A stretch of DNA of 64,000 nt, from positions 186,001-250,000 of the forward strand of contig NZ_SOBE01000001.1 of NCBI RefSeq assembly GCF_004364285.1. The letters run 5' to 3'. The notes beneath the pieces are model-generated. The model saw nothing but the letters and a program-made list of their open reading frames with translations. It did no database searches and was not told the DNA's origin. The stretch's first letter is position 1; each line of letters starts with the position of its first letter. Positions 19,011-29,414 of this stretch are shown piece by piece. The DNA is from Frigoribacterium sp. PhB116 (GTDB taxonomy: Bacteria > Actinomycetota > Actinomycetes > Actinomycetales > Microbacteriaceae). Made by a program: the position numbers and the translations under genes.

Positions 19011-20110
19011 TCGCGCTCCTCATCGCGGGCGCCGTCTCGCTCGTCTTCACGCTCCTGATGACGCCGCTCTTCATCCGGCTGTTCCACCGCCTCGGCTGGG
19101 GGCAGTTCATCCGCGACGACGGGCCGCAGTCGCACCACACCAAGCGGGGCACCGCGACCATGGGCGGCATCGTCCTGATCATCGGCACGGTGCTCGGCTA
19201 CTTCGTCGGCCACATCGTCGCTCCCGACGCGATCACCAACAGCGGCCTGCTCGTCCTCTTCATGATGGTCGGGCTCGGCGCCGTCGGGTTCCTCGACGAC
19301 TTCCTCAAGGTGCGCAACCAGCGGAGCCTCGGGCTCGGCGGCTGGGCCAAGATCGCGGGGCAGGTGGTGGTCGGCGCGGTGTTCGCCGTCCTCGCGCTGT
19401 CGTTCCCCAACGAGAACGGCCTCACGCCCGCCTCGACCATGATCAGCGGCGTGCGCGACATCTCGTGGCTCGACTTCATGTTCTTCGGCACGATCGCGGG
19501 CGGCGGGCTCTTCCTGATCTGGGTCGTCCTCATCACGGTCAGCACGTCGAACGGCGTGAACGTGGCCGACGGACTGGACGGCCTCGCGACCGGGGCGTCC
19601 ATCCTGGCCATCGCCTCCTACATCTTCATCGGGTTCTGGCAGTTCAACCAGTCCTGCTTCAGCACGCGGCTCGACGAGTCGACCCGGGCTGCCTGCTACA
19701 CGGTCGCCAACCCGCTCGACCTGGCCGTGGTGGCCGCGGCCATCTGCGGCGGCCTGATCGGGTTCCTCTGGTGGAACACCTCGCCGGCGCAGATCTTCCT
19801 CGGCGACACGGGCTCGCTCGGCCTCGGCGGCGCACTCGCGGCACTCGCGATCCTCAGCCGCACCGAGCTGCTCCTCGTCCTCATCGGCGGCCTGTTCATC
19901 GTCGTCACCGGCTCGGTCATCCTGCAACGGGCGTACTTCAAGATCACCCACGGCAAGCGGATCTTCCTGATGAGCCCACTGCACCACCACTTCGAGCTCA
20001 AGGGCTGGGCCGAGGTGACGGTCGTCGTCCGGTTCTGGATCATCGCGGGGCTCTTCGTGGCCGCGGGCGTCGGCGTGTTCTACCTCGAGTGGATCTCGCG
20101 CACCTCATGA
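19007..20110 (+). CDS. mraY: Phospho-MurNAc-pentapeptide translocase
   Basis: Integral membrane enzyme transferring phospho-MurNAc-pentapeptide to undecaprenyl phosphate, making lipid I. The 367-residue product is very hydrophobic (about ten helices) and carries the family motifs [14 protein letters not shown] near 98, [15 protein letters not shown] near 182, [12 protein letters not shown] near 264 and the triple-His [10 protein letters not shown] near 325. The start overlaps the murF stop (GTGA) and the end overlaps murD (ATGA). Confidence 0.97.
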   Translation: MIALLIAGAVSLVFTLLMTPLFIRLFHRLGWGQFIRDDGPQSHHTKRGTATMGGIVLIIGTVLGYFVGHIVAPDAITNSGLLVLFMMVGLGAVGFLDDFLKVRNQRSLGLGGWAKIAGQVVVGAVFAVLALSFPNENGLTPASTMISGVRDISWLDFMFFGTIAGGGLFLIWVVLITVSTSNGVNVADGLDGLATGASILAIASYIFIGFWQFNQSCFSTRLDESTRAACYTVANPLDLAVVAAAICGGLIGFLWWNTSPAQIFLGDTGSLGLGGALAALAILSRTELLLVLIGGLFIVVTGSVILQRAYFKITHGKRIFLMSPLHHHFELKGWAEVTVVVRFWIIAGLFVAAGVGVFYLEWISRTS

Positions 20111-21675
20111 CGTACTCCGCCTCCGACCCCGTCCTCGCGGCGCGGCTCGACGGCCTCACGAGTTGGCACGCCGACTGGTCGGGCCTCCGCGTGCTGGTCC
20201 TCGGCCTCGGCGTCACGGGGTTCTCCGTCGCCGACACCCTGACCGAGCTGGGCGCCCGGGTCGTCGTGCTCGCCCCGAGCGTCGACGACGACCGGGCCGA
20301 GCTGCTGGGCCTGATCGGCGCCGAGCTCGTCCTCGACCCCGCGATGGCCGACCTCCCGCCGAGCGTCGTCGAGTTCGATCCCGAGCTCGTCGTCCTGTCG
20401 CCGGGCTTCGCGCCCCACCACCCCCTCGCCGTGCACGCGGTCGAGTCGACCGCCGCCGTCTGGGGGGACGTCGAGCTGGCCTGGCGCCTCCGCGACAAGA
20501 CGGCGACGGTCGCCGAGTGGCTGCTCGTCACCGGCACGAACGGCAAGACGACGACGACGCAGCTCGCGACGGCCATGGCCCTGGCCGGCGGTCGGCGTGC
20601 CGCGGCCGTCGGCAACATCGGCGTGCCGGTCCTCGACGCCGTCCGCGATCCCGAGGGGCTGGACGTGCTCGTGGTCGAGCTCTCCAGCCACCAGCTGCAC
20701 TGGCTGCCCGTCGAGGGCCCCGGCGCCCTCCGGCCCCGGGCATCCGTCTGCCTCAACCTGCAGTCCGACCACCTCGAGTGGCACGGCTCGGTCGAGGCCT
20801 ACCGCGACGCCAAGGCCCGCGTGTACGAGAACACCGTCACCGCGTGCGTGTACAACAAGGCCGACGCGGCCACCCTCCACATGGTCGAGCAGGCCGACGT
20901 GGCCGAGGGCTGCCGTGCCGTCGGCTTCGGGCTCTCCGCGCCCGGCCCGAGCGACTTCGGGGTCGTGAGCGGCGAGGACGGCGGCGTGCTCGTCGACCGG
21001 GCCTTCCTCGCCGAGCGGCGCCACCGTGCCCTCGAGCTGGCGACGACGGCCGAGCTCGAGACGGCCGGCCTCGCGGCCGACCACCTCGTCGAGGACGTGC
21101 TGGCCGCCGCCGCGCTGGTCCGGGCCGTCGACGTCGAACCGGCCGCGGTCCGTGAGGCCCTCCTCGCGTTCCGGGTCGACCACCACCGCACGGAGGTGGT
21201 GGCCGAGTCGGGCGGCGTCGTCTGGGTCGACGACTCGAAGGCCACGAACCCCCACGCGGCACACGCGTCGCTCGGCTCGTTCCCCTCCGTCGTGTGGATC
21301 GTGGGCGGCACGTTCAAGGGCGTCGACCCCGAGCCCCTCGTCCGCGACGCGGCCGAGGGCCTCGCCGCCGCCGTGCTGATCGGCGTCGACCGGGAGGGCC
21401 TGCGGGAGGCCTTCCGGCGACACGCCCCCGAGCTGCCCGTCTTCGAGGTCGACGAGACCGACACTGAGCGGGTGATGCCGACGGCGGTCCGCCTGGCGGC
21501 GGCCGCGGCGAGGCCGGGCGACACCGTCCTCCTCGCCCCCGCGGCGGCGTCCTTCGACCAGTTCACCGACTACACCGCGCGCGGCAGGGCATTCGCCGCC
21601 GCGGTCGCACACCACCTGGGAGGTGACGCTGATGGCCACGAAGCCCACCAGCCTCCCGCGTCGCCGGCCGACTGA
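20107..21675 (+). CDS. murD: UDP-N-acetylmuramoyl-L-alanine--D-glutamate ligase
   Basis: Adds D-Glu to UDP-MurNAc-L-Ala with ATP. The 522-residue product has the P-loop [12 protein letters not shown] near residue 140, the LSSHQLHW segment near 195 and the C-terminal [12 protein letters not shown] near 376. ATG 20107 overlaps the mraY stop. Its last 44 nt overlap the start of ftsW in another frame, an unusually deep overlap for this cluster. Confidence 0.96.
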   Translation: MTYSASDPVLAARLDGLTSWHADWSGLRVLVLGLGVTGFSVADTLTELGARVVVLAPSVDDDRAELLGLIGAELVLDPAMADLPPSVVEFDPELVVLSPGFAPHHPLAVHAVESTAAVWGDVELAWRLRDKTATVAEWLLVTGTNGKTTTTQLATAMALAGGRRAAAVGNIGVPVLDAVRDPEGLDVLVVELSSHQLHWLPVEGPGALRPRASVCLNLQSDHLEWHGSVEAYRDAKARVYENTVTACVYNKADAATLHMVEQADVAEGCRAVGFGLSAPGPSDFGVVSGEDGGVLVDRAFLAERRHRALELATTAELETAGLAADHLVEDVLAAAALVRAVDVEPAAVREALLAFRVDHHRTEVVAESGGVVWVDDSKATNPHAAHASLGSFPSVVWIVGGTFKGVDPEPLVRDAAEGLAAAVLIGVDREGLREAFRRHAPELPVFEVDETDTERVMPTAVRLAAAAARPGDTVLLAPAAASFDQFTDYTARGRAFAAAVAHHLGGDADGHEAHQPPASPAD

Positions 21676-22921
21676 GTCGACCCGCCCGCGGGACGACGAC
21701 GGCGCCCGTGCCACGTCGCACGACGGCAGGCAGGCCGCGGCCGTGGTGGCGGTCAAGAAGCTCTTCGCCGCCGAGACAGGCTCGTTCTTCTTGATCCTCG
21801 GCACGACGCTGTTCATGGTCGTGCTGGGGCTCGTGATGGTCCTGTCGTCGTCGTCCGTCGAGCAGTACATCGCCTCGCGGCACACGTCCTTCTTCGGCGC
21901 CTTCGCGCGACAGGGCATCTACGCGGCCATCGGGGTCCCGCTGATGCTGATCGCCTCCCGCGTGCCCGTCTCGTTCTGGAAGCGCTGGGCCTGGCAGATC
22001 CTGCTCGTCACGGTCGTGCTCCAGCTGCTGGTGTTCACCCCCCTCGGCTACGAGATCGGCGGCAACCGCAACTGGATCGACCTCGGGTCCTTCACCGCGC
22101 AGCCCTCCGAGGCGGTGAAGCTCGCCCTGGCGATCTGGTTGGGCATGATCCTCAGCGTCAAGCGCGACCTGCTCGACGACTGGAAGCACCTCGCCATCCC
22201 GCTCGTCCCCGTCGTCGGCGTCGCCGTGGGCCTCGTCGTGCTGGGCGGCGACCTGGGCACCACGATGGTGATGCTCCTTCTCGTCTTCGCGGCCGTCTGG
22301 TTCGCGGGCGTCCGCCTCCGCTACCTCGCGGTCCCCGTCCTCTTCCTGGCCGCGGCCATCCCGCTGATCGCGTCCGGCTCGGCCTCGCGCAACGAGCGCA
22401 TCGCGGCGTGGATGTCGGGTTGCACCGACTCGAGCGACTACCAGGCCGCCTGCTGGCAGACGCTGCACGGCACCTGGGCGCTCGCCTCCGGCGGCCTCTT
22501 CGGGGTCGGCCTCGGCAACTCCAAGTCGAAGTGGTCCTGGCTGCCCGAGGCCGACAACGACTTCATCTTCGCGATCATCGGCGAGGAGCTGGGGCTGATC
22601 GGCGCGATCGTCGTGCTGGCGCTCTTCGTCGTGCTCGCCGTCGGCTTCGTCAAGATCATCCGACGCACGAACGACCCGTTCGTCCGGGTCGTCACCGGTG
22701 CCGTCACCGCCTGGATCATCGGTCAAGCGCTGATCAACGTCGCCGTCGTCCTCGGGCTGCTCCCGGTGCTCGGGGTGCCGCTGCCGCTGATCTCCGCGGG
22801 CGGCTCGGCTCTCATCGTGACCCTCGTGGCGATCGGCGTCGTGCTCTCGTTCGCCCGTCAGCCGGAGGAGCCCCTGGGCGGCCGAGGTGCACCGCGCCAG
22901 CGGGTAGGGTCTCTCCGGTGA
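21632..22921 (+). CDS. ftsW: Lipid II polymerase FtsW (SEDS family)
   Basis: SEDS-family glycosyltransferase that polymerises lipid II at the septum with FtsI. The 429-residue product has a charged N-terminal tail, then about ten membrane helices; SEDS landmarks are GNRNWIDLGSFTAQPSEAVK near 145-165 and GVPLPLISAGGSALI near 385. GGGAGGTG at 21618-21624 lies 7 nt before ATG 21632, which fixes the start inside the murD 3' end; the GTG at 21623 lies within that signal. Its stop forms a GTGA overlap with murG. Confidence 0.95.
   Translation: MATKPTSLPRRRPTESTRPRDDDGARATSHDGRQAAAVVAVKKLFAAETGSFFLILGTTLFMVVLGLVMVLSSSSVEQYIASRHTSFFGAFARQGIYAAIGVPLMLIASRVPVSFWKRWAWQILLVTVVLQLLVFTPLGYEIGGNRNWIDLGSFTAQPSEAVKLALAIWLGMILSVKRDLLDDWKHLAIPLVPVVGVAVGLVVLGGDLGTTMVMLLLVFAAVWFAGVRLRYLAVPVLFLAAAIPLIASGSASRNERIAAWMSGCTDSSDYQAACWQTLHGTWALASGGLFGVGLGNSKSKWSWLPEADNDFIFAIIGEELGLIGAIVVLALFVVLAVGFVKIIRRTNDPFVRVVTGAVTAWIIGQALINVAVVLGLLPVLGVPLPLISAGGSALIVTLVAIGVVLSFARQPEEPLGGRGAPRQRVGSLR
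22905..22910 (+). promoter_or_regulatory. Possible internal -10 (TAGGGT) for murG
   Basis: Within the ftsW 3' end, TAGGGT lies exactly 7 nt before the murG GTG, the same geometry as other leaderless starts in the window. It may allow murG and downstream genes to be transcribed separately. Confidence 0.35.
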
Positions 22922-24114
22922 CGACGTACCTCCTCGCCGGCGGCGGCACCGCCGGGCACGTGAACCCCCTGCTCGCGGTGGCCGACCGGATCCGCGAGAC
23001 CGAGCCCGACGCGACCGTCCTGGTCCTCGGCACGGCCGAGGGCCTCGAGGCCCGGCTCGTCCCGCTGCGCGGCTACGAGCTGCTCACCGTGCCCCGCCTG
23101 CCGTTCCCGCGCCGCCCCTCCCGCGCCGCGCTCCGGTTCCCCTCGGCACTCCGCGGAGCCGTCGCCGGCGTCCGCGAGCTGCTCGCCCGGCACGACGTCG
23201 ACGTCGTCGTGGGCTTCGGCGGCTACGCGTCGGCGCCCGCCTACGTGGCGGCCTGGCGCTCGCACGTCCCGCTGGTCGTCCACGAGGCGAACGCCAAGCC
23301 CGGCATCGCTAACGTGCTGGGCTCGTGGTTCACGCGGCACGTCGGCGTGGTCCACCGGTCGACACGGCTCCGGCACGGCCGTCAGGTCGGCATGCCCCTC
23401 CGCCGCGAGATCGAGCAGCTCGACCGCCGCGAGAGCCGGCAGGAGGCGCTGGTCGAGTTCGGCCTCGACCCCCGCAAGCCGACGTTGCTGGTCACCGGGG
23501 GCTCGTCGGGCGCCCGGCGCCTGAACGAGACCATCGCCCGGTCCGCGACGAGCGTGCTCGGCGCCGGCTGGCAGATCCTGCACGTGACGGGGCAGAAGTC
23601 CGAGCTGCGCTCGACCGACCTCGCCGACCACCACCTCCTGCCCTACTGCGACCGGATGGACCTGGCGCTCTCCGCGGCCGACCTCGTCGTCTCCCGCGCC
23701 GGCTCGGCGACGGTCAGCGAGCTGACGGCCCTCGGCCTGCCCTCCGTGCTCGTGCCCTACCCCGTCGGCAACGGCGAGCAGCGGCACAACGCCACCGACG
23801 TCGTGGCCGCCGGCGGAGCGTTGCTCGTCGCGGACGCCGACTTCACGCCGGACTGGGTGCGCTCCACGCTCGTGGGCCTCCTGCAGGACCGCGCGGCCAT
23901 CGCCGAGATGGCCGTCCGGGCCGGCACCGTCGGCGTGCTGGACGGGACCGACCGCACGGTCGAGCTGGTCCGGGAGGCTCCCGCCCGTGCCGATCGCGAC
24001 GCGCCGCCCCGCACGCAGCGGCACGCCTCGTCCCGGACCGTCAGCGACCGCCGCACCGACCGCACCGACCGCACCGACGCCCAGACCGAGAAGGCGAGCC
24101 CCGAGCGCCCATGA
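22918..24114 (+). CDS. murG: UDP-GlcNAc:lipid I N-acetylglucosaminyltransferase
   Basis: Makes lipid II from lipid I at the inner membrane face. The 398-residue product has the G-loops [14 protein letters not shown] near residue 7 and [11 protein letters not shown] near 197, plus [14 protein letters not shown] near 122 and the UDP-GlcNAc region [24 protein letters not shown] near 259. The last 40 or so residues form a polar tail with three RTD repeats, not part of the enzyme fold. GTG 22918 overlaps the ftsW stop and ATG of murC overlaps its own stop. Confidence 0.96.
   Translation: MTTYLLAGGGTAGHVNPLLAVADRIRETEPDATVLVLGTAEGLEARLVPLRGYELLTVPRLPFPRRPSRAALRFPSALRGAVAGVRELLARHDVDVVVGFGGYASAPAYVAAWRSHVPLVVHEANAKPGIANVLGSWFTRHVGVVHRSTRLRHGRQVGMPLRREIEQLDRRESRQEALVEFGLDPRKPTLLVTGGSSGARRLNETIARSATSVLGAGWQILHVTGQKSELRSTDLADHHLLPYCDRMDLALSAADLVVSRAGSATVSELTALGLPSVLVPYPVGNGEQRHNATDVVAAGGALLVADADFTPDWVRSTLVGLLQDRAAIAEMAVRAGTVGVLDGTDRTVELVREAPARADRDAPPRTQRHASSRTVSDRRTDRTDRTDAQTEKASPERP
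24052..24078 (+). repeat. 9-bp tandem repeat in the murG tail
   Basis: CGCACCGAC is repeated three times head to tail, encoding RTD-RTD-RTD in the C-terminal tail of MurG. Slippage here would add or remove whole RTD units without a frameshift. Confidence 0.8.
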
Positions 24115-25541
24115 TCAAGCCCGACCTCCAGCAGCAGATCCCCGCCGAGCTCGGCCGGGTCCACTTCGTCGGCATCGGCGGCTCCGGGATGAGCGGCATC
24201 GCCCGCGTGTTCCTCGCCGCGGGCCACATCGTGTCGGGCTCCGACATCCGCGAGACGGCCGGGGTGGCCGCCCTCCGCGAGCTCGGCGCCGAGATCGCCA
24301 TCGGCCACGACGCGGCGAACGTCGGCGACGCCGACACGCTCGTCGTCACGGGCGCCCTCTGGCAGGACAACCCCGAGTACCGGCTCGCCCTCGAGCGGGG
24401 CCTCCCCGTGCTGCACCGGTCGCAGGCGCTGGCCTGGCTGATCGGGCAGCACCGCCTCGTCTCGGTCGCCGGCGCCCACGGCAAGACGACCTCGACAGGC
24501 ATGCTGGTGACCGCGCTGCTCGCGGCGGGCCACGACCCGAGCTTCGTCAACGGCGGCGTCATCCAGTCGCTCGGCGTGAGCGCGCAGGGCGGCTCCGACG
24601 ACCTGTTCGTCGTCGAGGCGGACGAGTCGGACGGCTCGTTCCTGCTCTACGACACGTCGGTCGCGCTCATCACGAACGTCGACGCCGACCACCTCGACCA
24701 CTACGGCTCGCACGAGGCCTTCGACGCCGCCTTCGTCGAGTTCGCCTCCGCGGCCCGCGAGCTCGTCGTGGTGTCGTCCGACGACGCCGGCGCGCGCCGG
24801 GTCACGGAGGCGCTCACGCACCCGCTCGTGGTGACGTTCGGAGAGGACGAGTCCGCGGACGTCCGCCTGACCGACGTCGCCTCCTCGGGCCCCGTGTCGT
24901 TCACCCTGCACCACGAGGGCTCGAGCTGGGCCGTCCAGCTCCGCGTGCCCGGGCACCACAACGCCGTCAACGCCGCGGGCGCCTTCGCCGTGCTCGTCGG
25001 CCTCGGCGTGGAGCCCGAGGCGGCGATCGCCGGCCTCGAGACCTTCGGCGGGACGGAGCGCCGGTTCGAGCTGCACGGCACGGTCCGCGGCGTGAGCGTC
25101 TACGACGACTACGCCCACCACCCCACCGAGGTCGCGGCCGCCCTGCAGGCCGCCCGGTCCGTCGTCGGCGACGGACGCCTCATCGCGGTGCACCAGCCCC
25201 ACCTCTACAGCCGGACCCGGATGATGGCGGGGGAGTTCGCCGAGACCTACGAGCGCCTCGCCGACCACACCATCGTGCTCGACGTCTACGGCGCCCGCGA
25301 GGACCCGGAGCCCGGGGTCACCGGCGCTCTCGTGTCCGAGCGCTTCGCCGACGCGTCGCGCGTCGACTTCGTCGCGGACTGGCAGGCCGCCGCCGACCGC
25401 ACGGCGGCCCTCGCCCGCGACGGCGACTTCGTGATCACCCTCGGCTGCGGTGACGTCTACCGCATCGTCCCCCAGCTGCTCGGCTCGCTCGACGCCGCGT
25501 CGGCGCCGGACGCGTCGACCGCGGAGGAGTCCGGAGAGTGA
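24111..25541 (+). CDS. murC: UDP-N-acetylmuramate--L-alanine ligase
   Basis: Adds L-Ala to UDP-MurNAc, the first peptide step. The 476-residue product shows the N-terminal [16 protein letters not shown], the P-loop [14 protein letters not shown] near 118-131, EADESDGSF near 170 and the C-terminal [11 protein letters not shown] near 332. It begins with an ATGA overlap after murG. Its stop overlaps the start of a 14-codon micro-ORF rather than ftsQ directly. Confidence 0.96.
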   Translation: MIKPDLQQQIPAELGRVHFVGIGGSGMSGIARVFLAAGHIVSGSDIRETAGVAALRELGAEIAIGHDAANVGDADTLVVTGALWQDNPEYRLALERGLPVLHRSQALAWLIGQHRLVSVAGAHGKTTSTGMLVTALLAAGHDPSFVNGGVIQSLGVSAQGGSDDLFVVEADESDGSFLLYDTSVALITNVDADHLDHYGSHEAFDAAFVEFASAARELVVVSSDDAGARRVTEALTHPLVVTFGEDESADVRLTDVASSGPVSFTLHHEGSSWAVQLRVPGHHNAVNAAGAFAVLVGLGVEPEAAIAGLETFGGTERRFELHGTVRGVSVYDDYAHHPTEVAAALQAARSVVGDGRLIAVHQPHLYSRTRMMAGEFAETYERLADHTIVLDVYGAREDPEPGVTGALVSERFADASRVDFVADWQAAADRTAALARDGDFVITLGCGDVYRIVPQLLGSLDAASAPDASTAEESGE

Positions 25542-25582
25542 CCACGCGTCGACCCGCGTCGGCCCGCGGGCGGCGCCCGTGA
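25538..25582 (+). CDS. 14-codon micro-ORF bridging murC and ftsQ
   Basis: GTG 25538 forms a GTGA overlap with the murC stop; the frame reads [14 protein letters not shown] and its TGA (25580-25582) overlaps the ftsQ GTG 25579 as another GTGA. It is basic and has no recognisable family. The geometry suggests it passes ribosomes from murC to ftsQ by stop-start coupling, so its translation rather than its product may matter. Alternatively it is the remnant of an older ftsQ N-terminus after a frameshift. Too short to prove coding from sequence alone. Confidence 0.4.
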   Translation: MTTRRPASARGRRP

Positions 25583-26739
25583 GGCGGCCCGAGGGCTTCG
25601 ACCCGTCCGAGGGCTCCGACGGCGCGTCCGAGCCCGAGGAGGCGGCACGCCCGTCGTCCCTGCGCGACCGGCTGTCCGCGGCACGGCCTCGTCGGACTCG
25701 CTCCGAGCCCGACGGAGCGGCCGAGACCCCGGACGACACGTCCACGGGACCGGTGGCCCTGCCGACGGGACCGGGCCCCGTGTCCGGCGTCGCCTCCCGC
25801 CTCGCGTCGAGCCTGTCGGACGTCGTGTCCCGTCGGCGAGCGTCGTCGACCGGTCAGCCCGAGGGGGCCGTGTCCGCGCCGGACACCGAGGAGGCGCCGC
25901 GCGCCGTGACCCCGCGCATCGAGCCCGAGGGGGGCGCGGACGAGGCTCGTCGGCGTGCCGCCGAGGCGCGCCGTGCCGCACGGCGTGCGTCGGGGGAGCG
26001 GCGGCGCACGGAGCGGACCGAGGTCCGGCGGTTCACGAGGCGGTCACGCCACCGCCGAGCCGCGTGGGTGACCGCCGCGGCCGTCGCCCTCTCGCTCGCG
26101 GCCTCGGTGGGGATCGCCGTCTTCTCACCGCTCCTCTCGCTCGAGCAGATCGAGGTCGAGGGGACGGACCGGGTCGACGCCGCGTCGGTGCAGGCCGCCG
26201 TCTCGGGCCAGCTCGGCACCCCCCTCGCCCGGATCGATTTCTCGCGGATCACGACCGAGCTCGAGCAGTTCCCCCTCATCGCGAGCTACGTCACCGAGAC
26301 GGCTCCGCCGCACACCCTCGTGATCCGGGTGACCGAGCGTCAGCCGATCGCGACGGTGCCCTCCGGCGACGGCTTCGACCTCGTCGACCCCGCCGGCATC
26401 GTCGTGCAGCACCTCGACGCTCGCCAGGAGGGCGTCCCGCTCGTCGACGTGGGCGGCGCCCCGTTGGACGACACGGCCTTCCGGTCGACCGCCGAGGTCC
26501 TGCTCGCGCTCCCTCAGGCGCTCCGGGCGACCGTGGACTCCGCGACCGCCTCGACCGCGGACGACGTCACGCTGTCGCTCACCACGGGCGAGCGCGTCGT
26601 CTGGGGCAGCGCCGACCACTCGGCCGAGAAGGCACAGGTGCTCTCGGGGCTCGTCGCCGACCAGGCGAGGCGGGACCCGGCCGCGTCCGTCGAGTTCGAC
26701 GTGTCCGCACCGGACAACGGCATCATCCGGACCCGGTGA
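25579..26739 (+). CDS. ftsQ: Cell division protein FtsQ
   Basis: Bitopic divisome scaffold. The 386-residue product begins [12 protein letters not shown] and has a long Ser/Pro/Arg-rich cytoplasmic region to about 155, a membrane helix (WVTAAAVALSLAASVGIAVF near 163-182), the POTRA domain LEQIEVEGTDRVDAASVQAA near 190, and the FtsQ/DivIB domain including VTERQPIATVPSGDGFDLVD. GTG 25579 is chosen because the RPEGFD opening looks like FtsQ of related bacteria and because of the GTGA overlap with the micro-ORF; the frame is open further upstream into murC. The cytoplasmic extension is long for the family. Confidence 0.9.
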   Translation: MRRPEGFDPSEGSDGASEPEEAARPSSLRDRLSAARPRRTRSEPDGAAETPDDTSTGPVALPTGPGPVSGVASRLASSLSDVVSRRRASSTGQPEGAVSAPDTEEAPRAVTPRIEPEGGADEARRRAAEARRAARRASGERRRTERTEVRRFTRRSRHRRAAWVTAAAVALSLAASVGIAVFSPLLSLEQIEVEGTDRVDAASVQAAVSGQLGTPLARIDFSRITTELEQFPLIASYVTETAPPHTLVIRVTERQPIATVPSGDGFDLVDPAGIVVQHLDARQEGVPLVDVGGAPLDDTAFRSTAEVLLALPQALRATVDSATASTADDVTLSLTTGERVVWGSADHSAEKAQVLSGLVADQARRDPAASVEFDVSAPDNGIIRTR

Positions 26740-26831
26740 CACGCCGTTCGTTCGCGACACGCCTGCCCGGCTGGACCGTGCGTCTCGCGGCGGCACCTAC
26801 CTTGTGACTGCAGCACTTACATACCATGTAC

Positions 26832-26862
26832 AACCTTAACCTTCAACTTCCGAGTTAAGGTT
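26832..26862 (+). promoter_or_regulatory. Stem-loop in the ftsZ leader
   Basis: AACCTTAAC (26832-26840) pairs perfectly with GTTAAGGTT (26854-26862) around a 13-nt loop, ending 4 nt before the ftsZ ribosome binding site GCGGAGG. The stretch 26810-26862 is strikingly AT-rich against its surroundings. It could be a translational control element, a protein operator or part of the ftsZ promoter region; I did not find a convincing -35/-10 pair. Confidence 0.6.
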
Positions 26863-26879
26863 TCAGCGGAGGCCCGGAC

Positions 26880-28046
26880 GTGACAACGAACCATAACTAC
26901 CTAGCCGTGATCAAGGTCGTCGGTGTCGGCGGCGGTGGCGTCAACGCCGTCAACCGCATGATCGAGCTCGGTCTCCGCGGAGTCGAGTTCATCGCCATCA
27001 ACACCGACGCTCAGGCACTGCTCCTCAGCGACGCCGACGTCAAGCTCGACGTCGGCCGTGAGCTGACGCGCGGCCTCGGCGCCGGGGCCGACCCCGAGGT
27101 CGGCCGCCGCGCCGCCGAGGACCACGCGGAGGAGATCGAGGAGGCGCTGGCCGGCGCCGACATGGTCTTCGTCACCGCCGGCGAGGGCGGCGGCACGGGC
27201 ACGGGCGGGGCGCCGGTGGTGGCCCGCATCGCGAAGTCGATCGGCGCGCTGACCATCGGCGTCGTCACGAAGCCCTTCGGCTTCGAGGGCAAGCGCCGCC
27301 AGGCCCAGGCAGAGGCGGGCGTGGCCCAGCTCAAGGACGAGGTCGACACCCTCATCGTGGTCCCCAACGACCGCCTCCTCGAGATCTCCGAGCGCGGCAT
27401 CTCGATGGTCGAGGCCTTCGGCACCGCCGACCAGGTGCTCCTCGCCGGCGTCCAGGGCATCACCGACCTGATCACGACCCCCGGCCTCATCAACCTCGAC
27501 TTCGCCGACGTCAAGTCGGTCATGCAGGGCGCGGGCTCGGCCCTGATGGGGATCGGCTCGTCGCGAGGCGCCGACCGGGCCATCAAGGCCGCGGAGCTCG
27601 CCGTCGCGTCGCCGCTGCTCGAGGCGAGCATCGACGGCGCCCACGGCGTCCTCCTCTCCATCCAGGGCGGCTCGAACCTCGGCATCTTCGAGATCAACGA
27701 CGCCGCGCGCCTGGTGCAGGAGGCCGTCCACTCCGAGGCCAACATCATCTTCGGCGCGGTGATCGACGACACCCTCGGCGACGAGGTGCGGGTGACCGTC
27801 ATCGCCGCCGGCTTCGACGGCGGCGAGCCCACGGCCAAGACCAAGGACCGGCGCTCGAGCTTCGTCGAGTCCGACGCGGCCCCGGCCGCGGCGTCGACGC
27901 CGGGCGTCTCGGCCATCGCCGACAGCGGTGCGTCGCACGACACCCCGTCGTGGCGCCGGCCCGACGACCACGCGGCCACGCAGGCCGTCGACCCTGCCTT
28001 CGACGGCGGCGACGACGACCTCGACGTGCCCGACTTCCTCAAGTAG
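26880..28046 (+). CDS. ftsZ: Cell division GTPase FtsZ
   Basis: Tubulin-like GTPase forming the division ring. The 388-residue product has [16 protein letters not shown] at the N-terminus, the tubulin signature GGGTGTGG near 102-109, NTDAQAL near 41 and the T7 catalytic loop [11 protein letters not shown] near 204. A linker of about 60 residues ends in the conserved C-terminal peptide [11 protein letters not shown], the docking site for SepF and other partners. GCGGAGG precedes GTG 26880. It is the first gene after a 140-nt gap in an otherwise packed cluster, suggesting its own promoter. Confidence 0.98.
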   Translation: MTTNHNYLAVIKVVGVGGGGVNAVNRMIELGLRGVEFIAINTDAQALLLSDADVKLDVGRELTRGLGAGADPEVGRRAAEDHAEEIEEALAGADMVFVTAGEGGGTGTGGAPVVARIAKSIGALTIGVVTKPFGFEGKRRQAQAEAGVAQLKDEVDTLIVVPNDRLLEISERGISMVEAFGTADQVLLAGVQGITDLITTPGLINLDFADVKSVMQGAGSALMGIGSSRGADRAIKAAELAVASPLLEASIDGAHGVLLSIQGGSNLGIFEINDAARLVQEAVHSEANIIFGAVIDDTLGDEVRVTVIAAGFDGGEPTAKTKDRRSSFVESDAAPAAASTPGVSAIADSGASHDTPSWRRPDDHAATQAVDPAFDGGDDDLDVPDFLK

Positions 28047-28049
28047 CGC

Positions 28050-28748
28050 GTGACCGACGGTCTCGACCTCGGAGGCGACCTCGGCGAGCGTCTCGCCCGG
28101 GTCGCCTCCGGCGTCGACGACGCGGTCAGGGCCGCCGGACGCCAGGCCGACGAGGTGACGACCATCGTCGTCACGAAGTTCCACCCGGCGTCGCTGGTCC
28201 GTGAGCTGCACGCCCTGGGCGTGCGCGACGTCGCGGAGAACCGACACCAGGAGGCGCAGGCCAAGTCGGCCGACACCGCCGACCTCGAGGGCCTCCGGTG
28301 GCACTTCGTGGGCCAGCTCCAGTCGAAGAAGGCACGGCAGGCGCGGCGCTACGTCTCGGCCGTGCACTCGCTCGACCGGGACAGCGTCGTGGACGCCCTC
28401 GGGGTCGACGACGGCCACGTCGTCGACGGCTTCGTGCAGGTGTCCCTCGACGGCCAGGAGGGGCGGGGCGGCGTCCCCGCGTCCGAGGTCGAGCGCCTGG
28501 TCGAGCGGCTGCTGCACCTGCCCGGCGTCCGCCTCAGGGGAGTGATGGCCGTGGCGCCGCTGGGCGAGCCGGCCCGGCCGGCGTTCGCGCGCCTCCGCCG
28601 GGTCTCCGAGGAGGTCCGTCGGACAGCTCCCGGCGCCGACGCGATCTCCGCCGGCATGTCGCACGACTTCGCCGACGCGATCGCCGAGGGAGCGACACAC
28701 CTCCGCATCGGCACCGCAATCACGGGTTCGAGGCCCGAAGCTCGTTAA
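28050..28748 (+). CDS. YggS/PROSC-family pyridoxal phosphate homeostasis protein
   Basis: Single-domain PLP-binding protein (fold-type III) involved in vitamin B6 and amino-acid homeostasis. The 232-residue product has the cofactor lysine in [11 protein letters not shown] near residue 36-46, the [13 protein letters not shown] motif near 87 and [25 protein letters not shown] near the end. It starts 3 nt after the ftsZ stop (GTG 28050), so it is co-translated. The yfiH-like gene often found between ftsZ and yggS is absent. Confidence 0.92.
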   Translation: MTDGLDLGGDLGERLARVASGVDDAVRAAGRQADEVTTIVVTKFHPASLVRELHALGVRDVAENRHQEAQAKSADTADLEGLRWHFVGQLQSKKARQARRYVSAVHSLDRDSVVDALGVDDGHVVDGFVQVSLDGQEGRGGVPASEVERLVERLLHLPGVRLRGVMAVAPLGEPARPAFARLRRVSEEVRRTAPGADAISAGMSHDFADAIAEGATHLRIGTAITGSRPEAR

Positions 28749-28785
28749 CCTCGGACACAACGCCCCACGACCCGGAGGACACCCC

Positions 28786-29340
28786 ATGGCCAACCCCCTG
28801 CGAAAGACGATGGTCTACCTGGGCCTCGCCGACGAAGAACTCGAGTACGACGAGCAGGAGCAGCGGCAGGAACAGCGCCAGCAGCCTGCCCCGGCCGCTC
28901 AGCCGGCCGCTCGTCAGTCCTCCGCGGCGGCACACGCCTCCCCGGTCGCCCCCGTCCCCGCGCCGGCACCTGCCCCCGTCGCGACACGCGCCCCCGTGAC
29001 GCCCCTGCGTCGCAGCTCGACCTCCTCCACCTCGAAGAACACGGTGCCCCACGACATGAACGAGATCCTCACCGTCCACCCCCGCGAGTACAAGGACGCC
29101 CAGGCGATCGCCGAGAGCTTCCGGGACGGCATCCCCGTCATCATCAACCTGTCGCAGATGACGGAGGCCGACGCCCGTCGCCTCGTCGACTTCGCCAGCG
29201 GCCTGTCGCAGGGCCTCTTCGGCAAGATCGAGCGCGTCACGAACAAGGTCTTCCTCCTGTCCCCGGCCCACATCGCGGTGAGCGGCGAGCAGGCCGAGGT
29301 AGAGTCCGACATCGAGGCGTCCTTCTTCGCGCAGTCCTGA
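28786..29340 (+). CDS. sepF: Cell division protein SepF
   Basis: FtsZ membrane anchor. The 184-residue product has an N-terminal amphipathic segment ([14 protein letters not shown]), an acidic/Gln- and Ala/Pro-rich linker to about residue 85, and the SepF core [28 protein letters not shown]...[20 protein letters not shown]. It lies after ftsZ and yggS in the order standard for actinobacteria, where it is the main positive regulator of Z-ring assembly. CGGAGGA precedes ATG 28786. Confidence 0.96.
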   Translation: MANPLRKTMVYLGLADEELEYDEQEQRQEQRQQPAPAAQPAARQSSAAAHASPVAPVPAPAPAPVATRAPVTPLRRSSTSSTSKNTVPHDMNEILTVHPREYKDAQAIAESFRDGIPVIINLSQMTEADARRLVDFASGLSQGLFGKIERVTNKVFLLSPAHIAVSGEQAEVESDIEASFFAQS

Positions 29341-29414
29341 GCCGCGGCGTCCCGACGCCCCGACTCCTCTCCGTGGCTCGACCACGCCGACCAGTGTGAG
29401 CTGATGACACCCCG

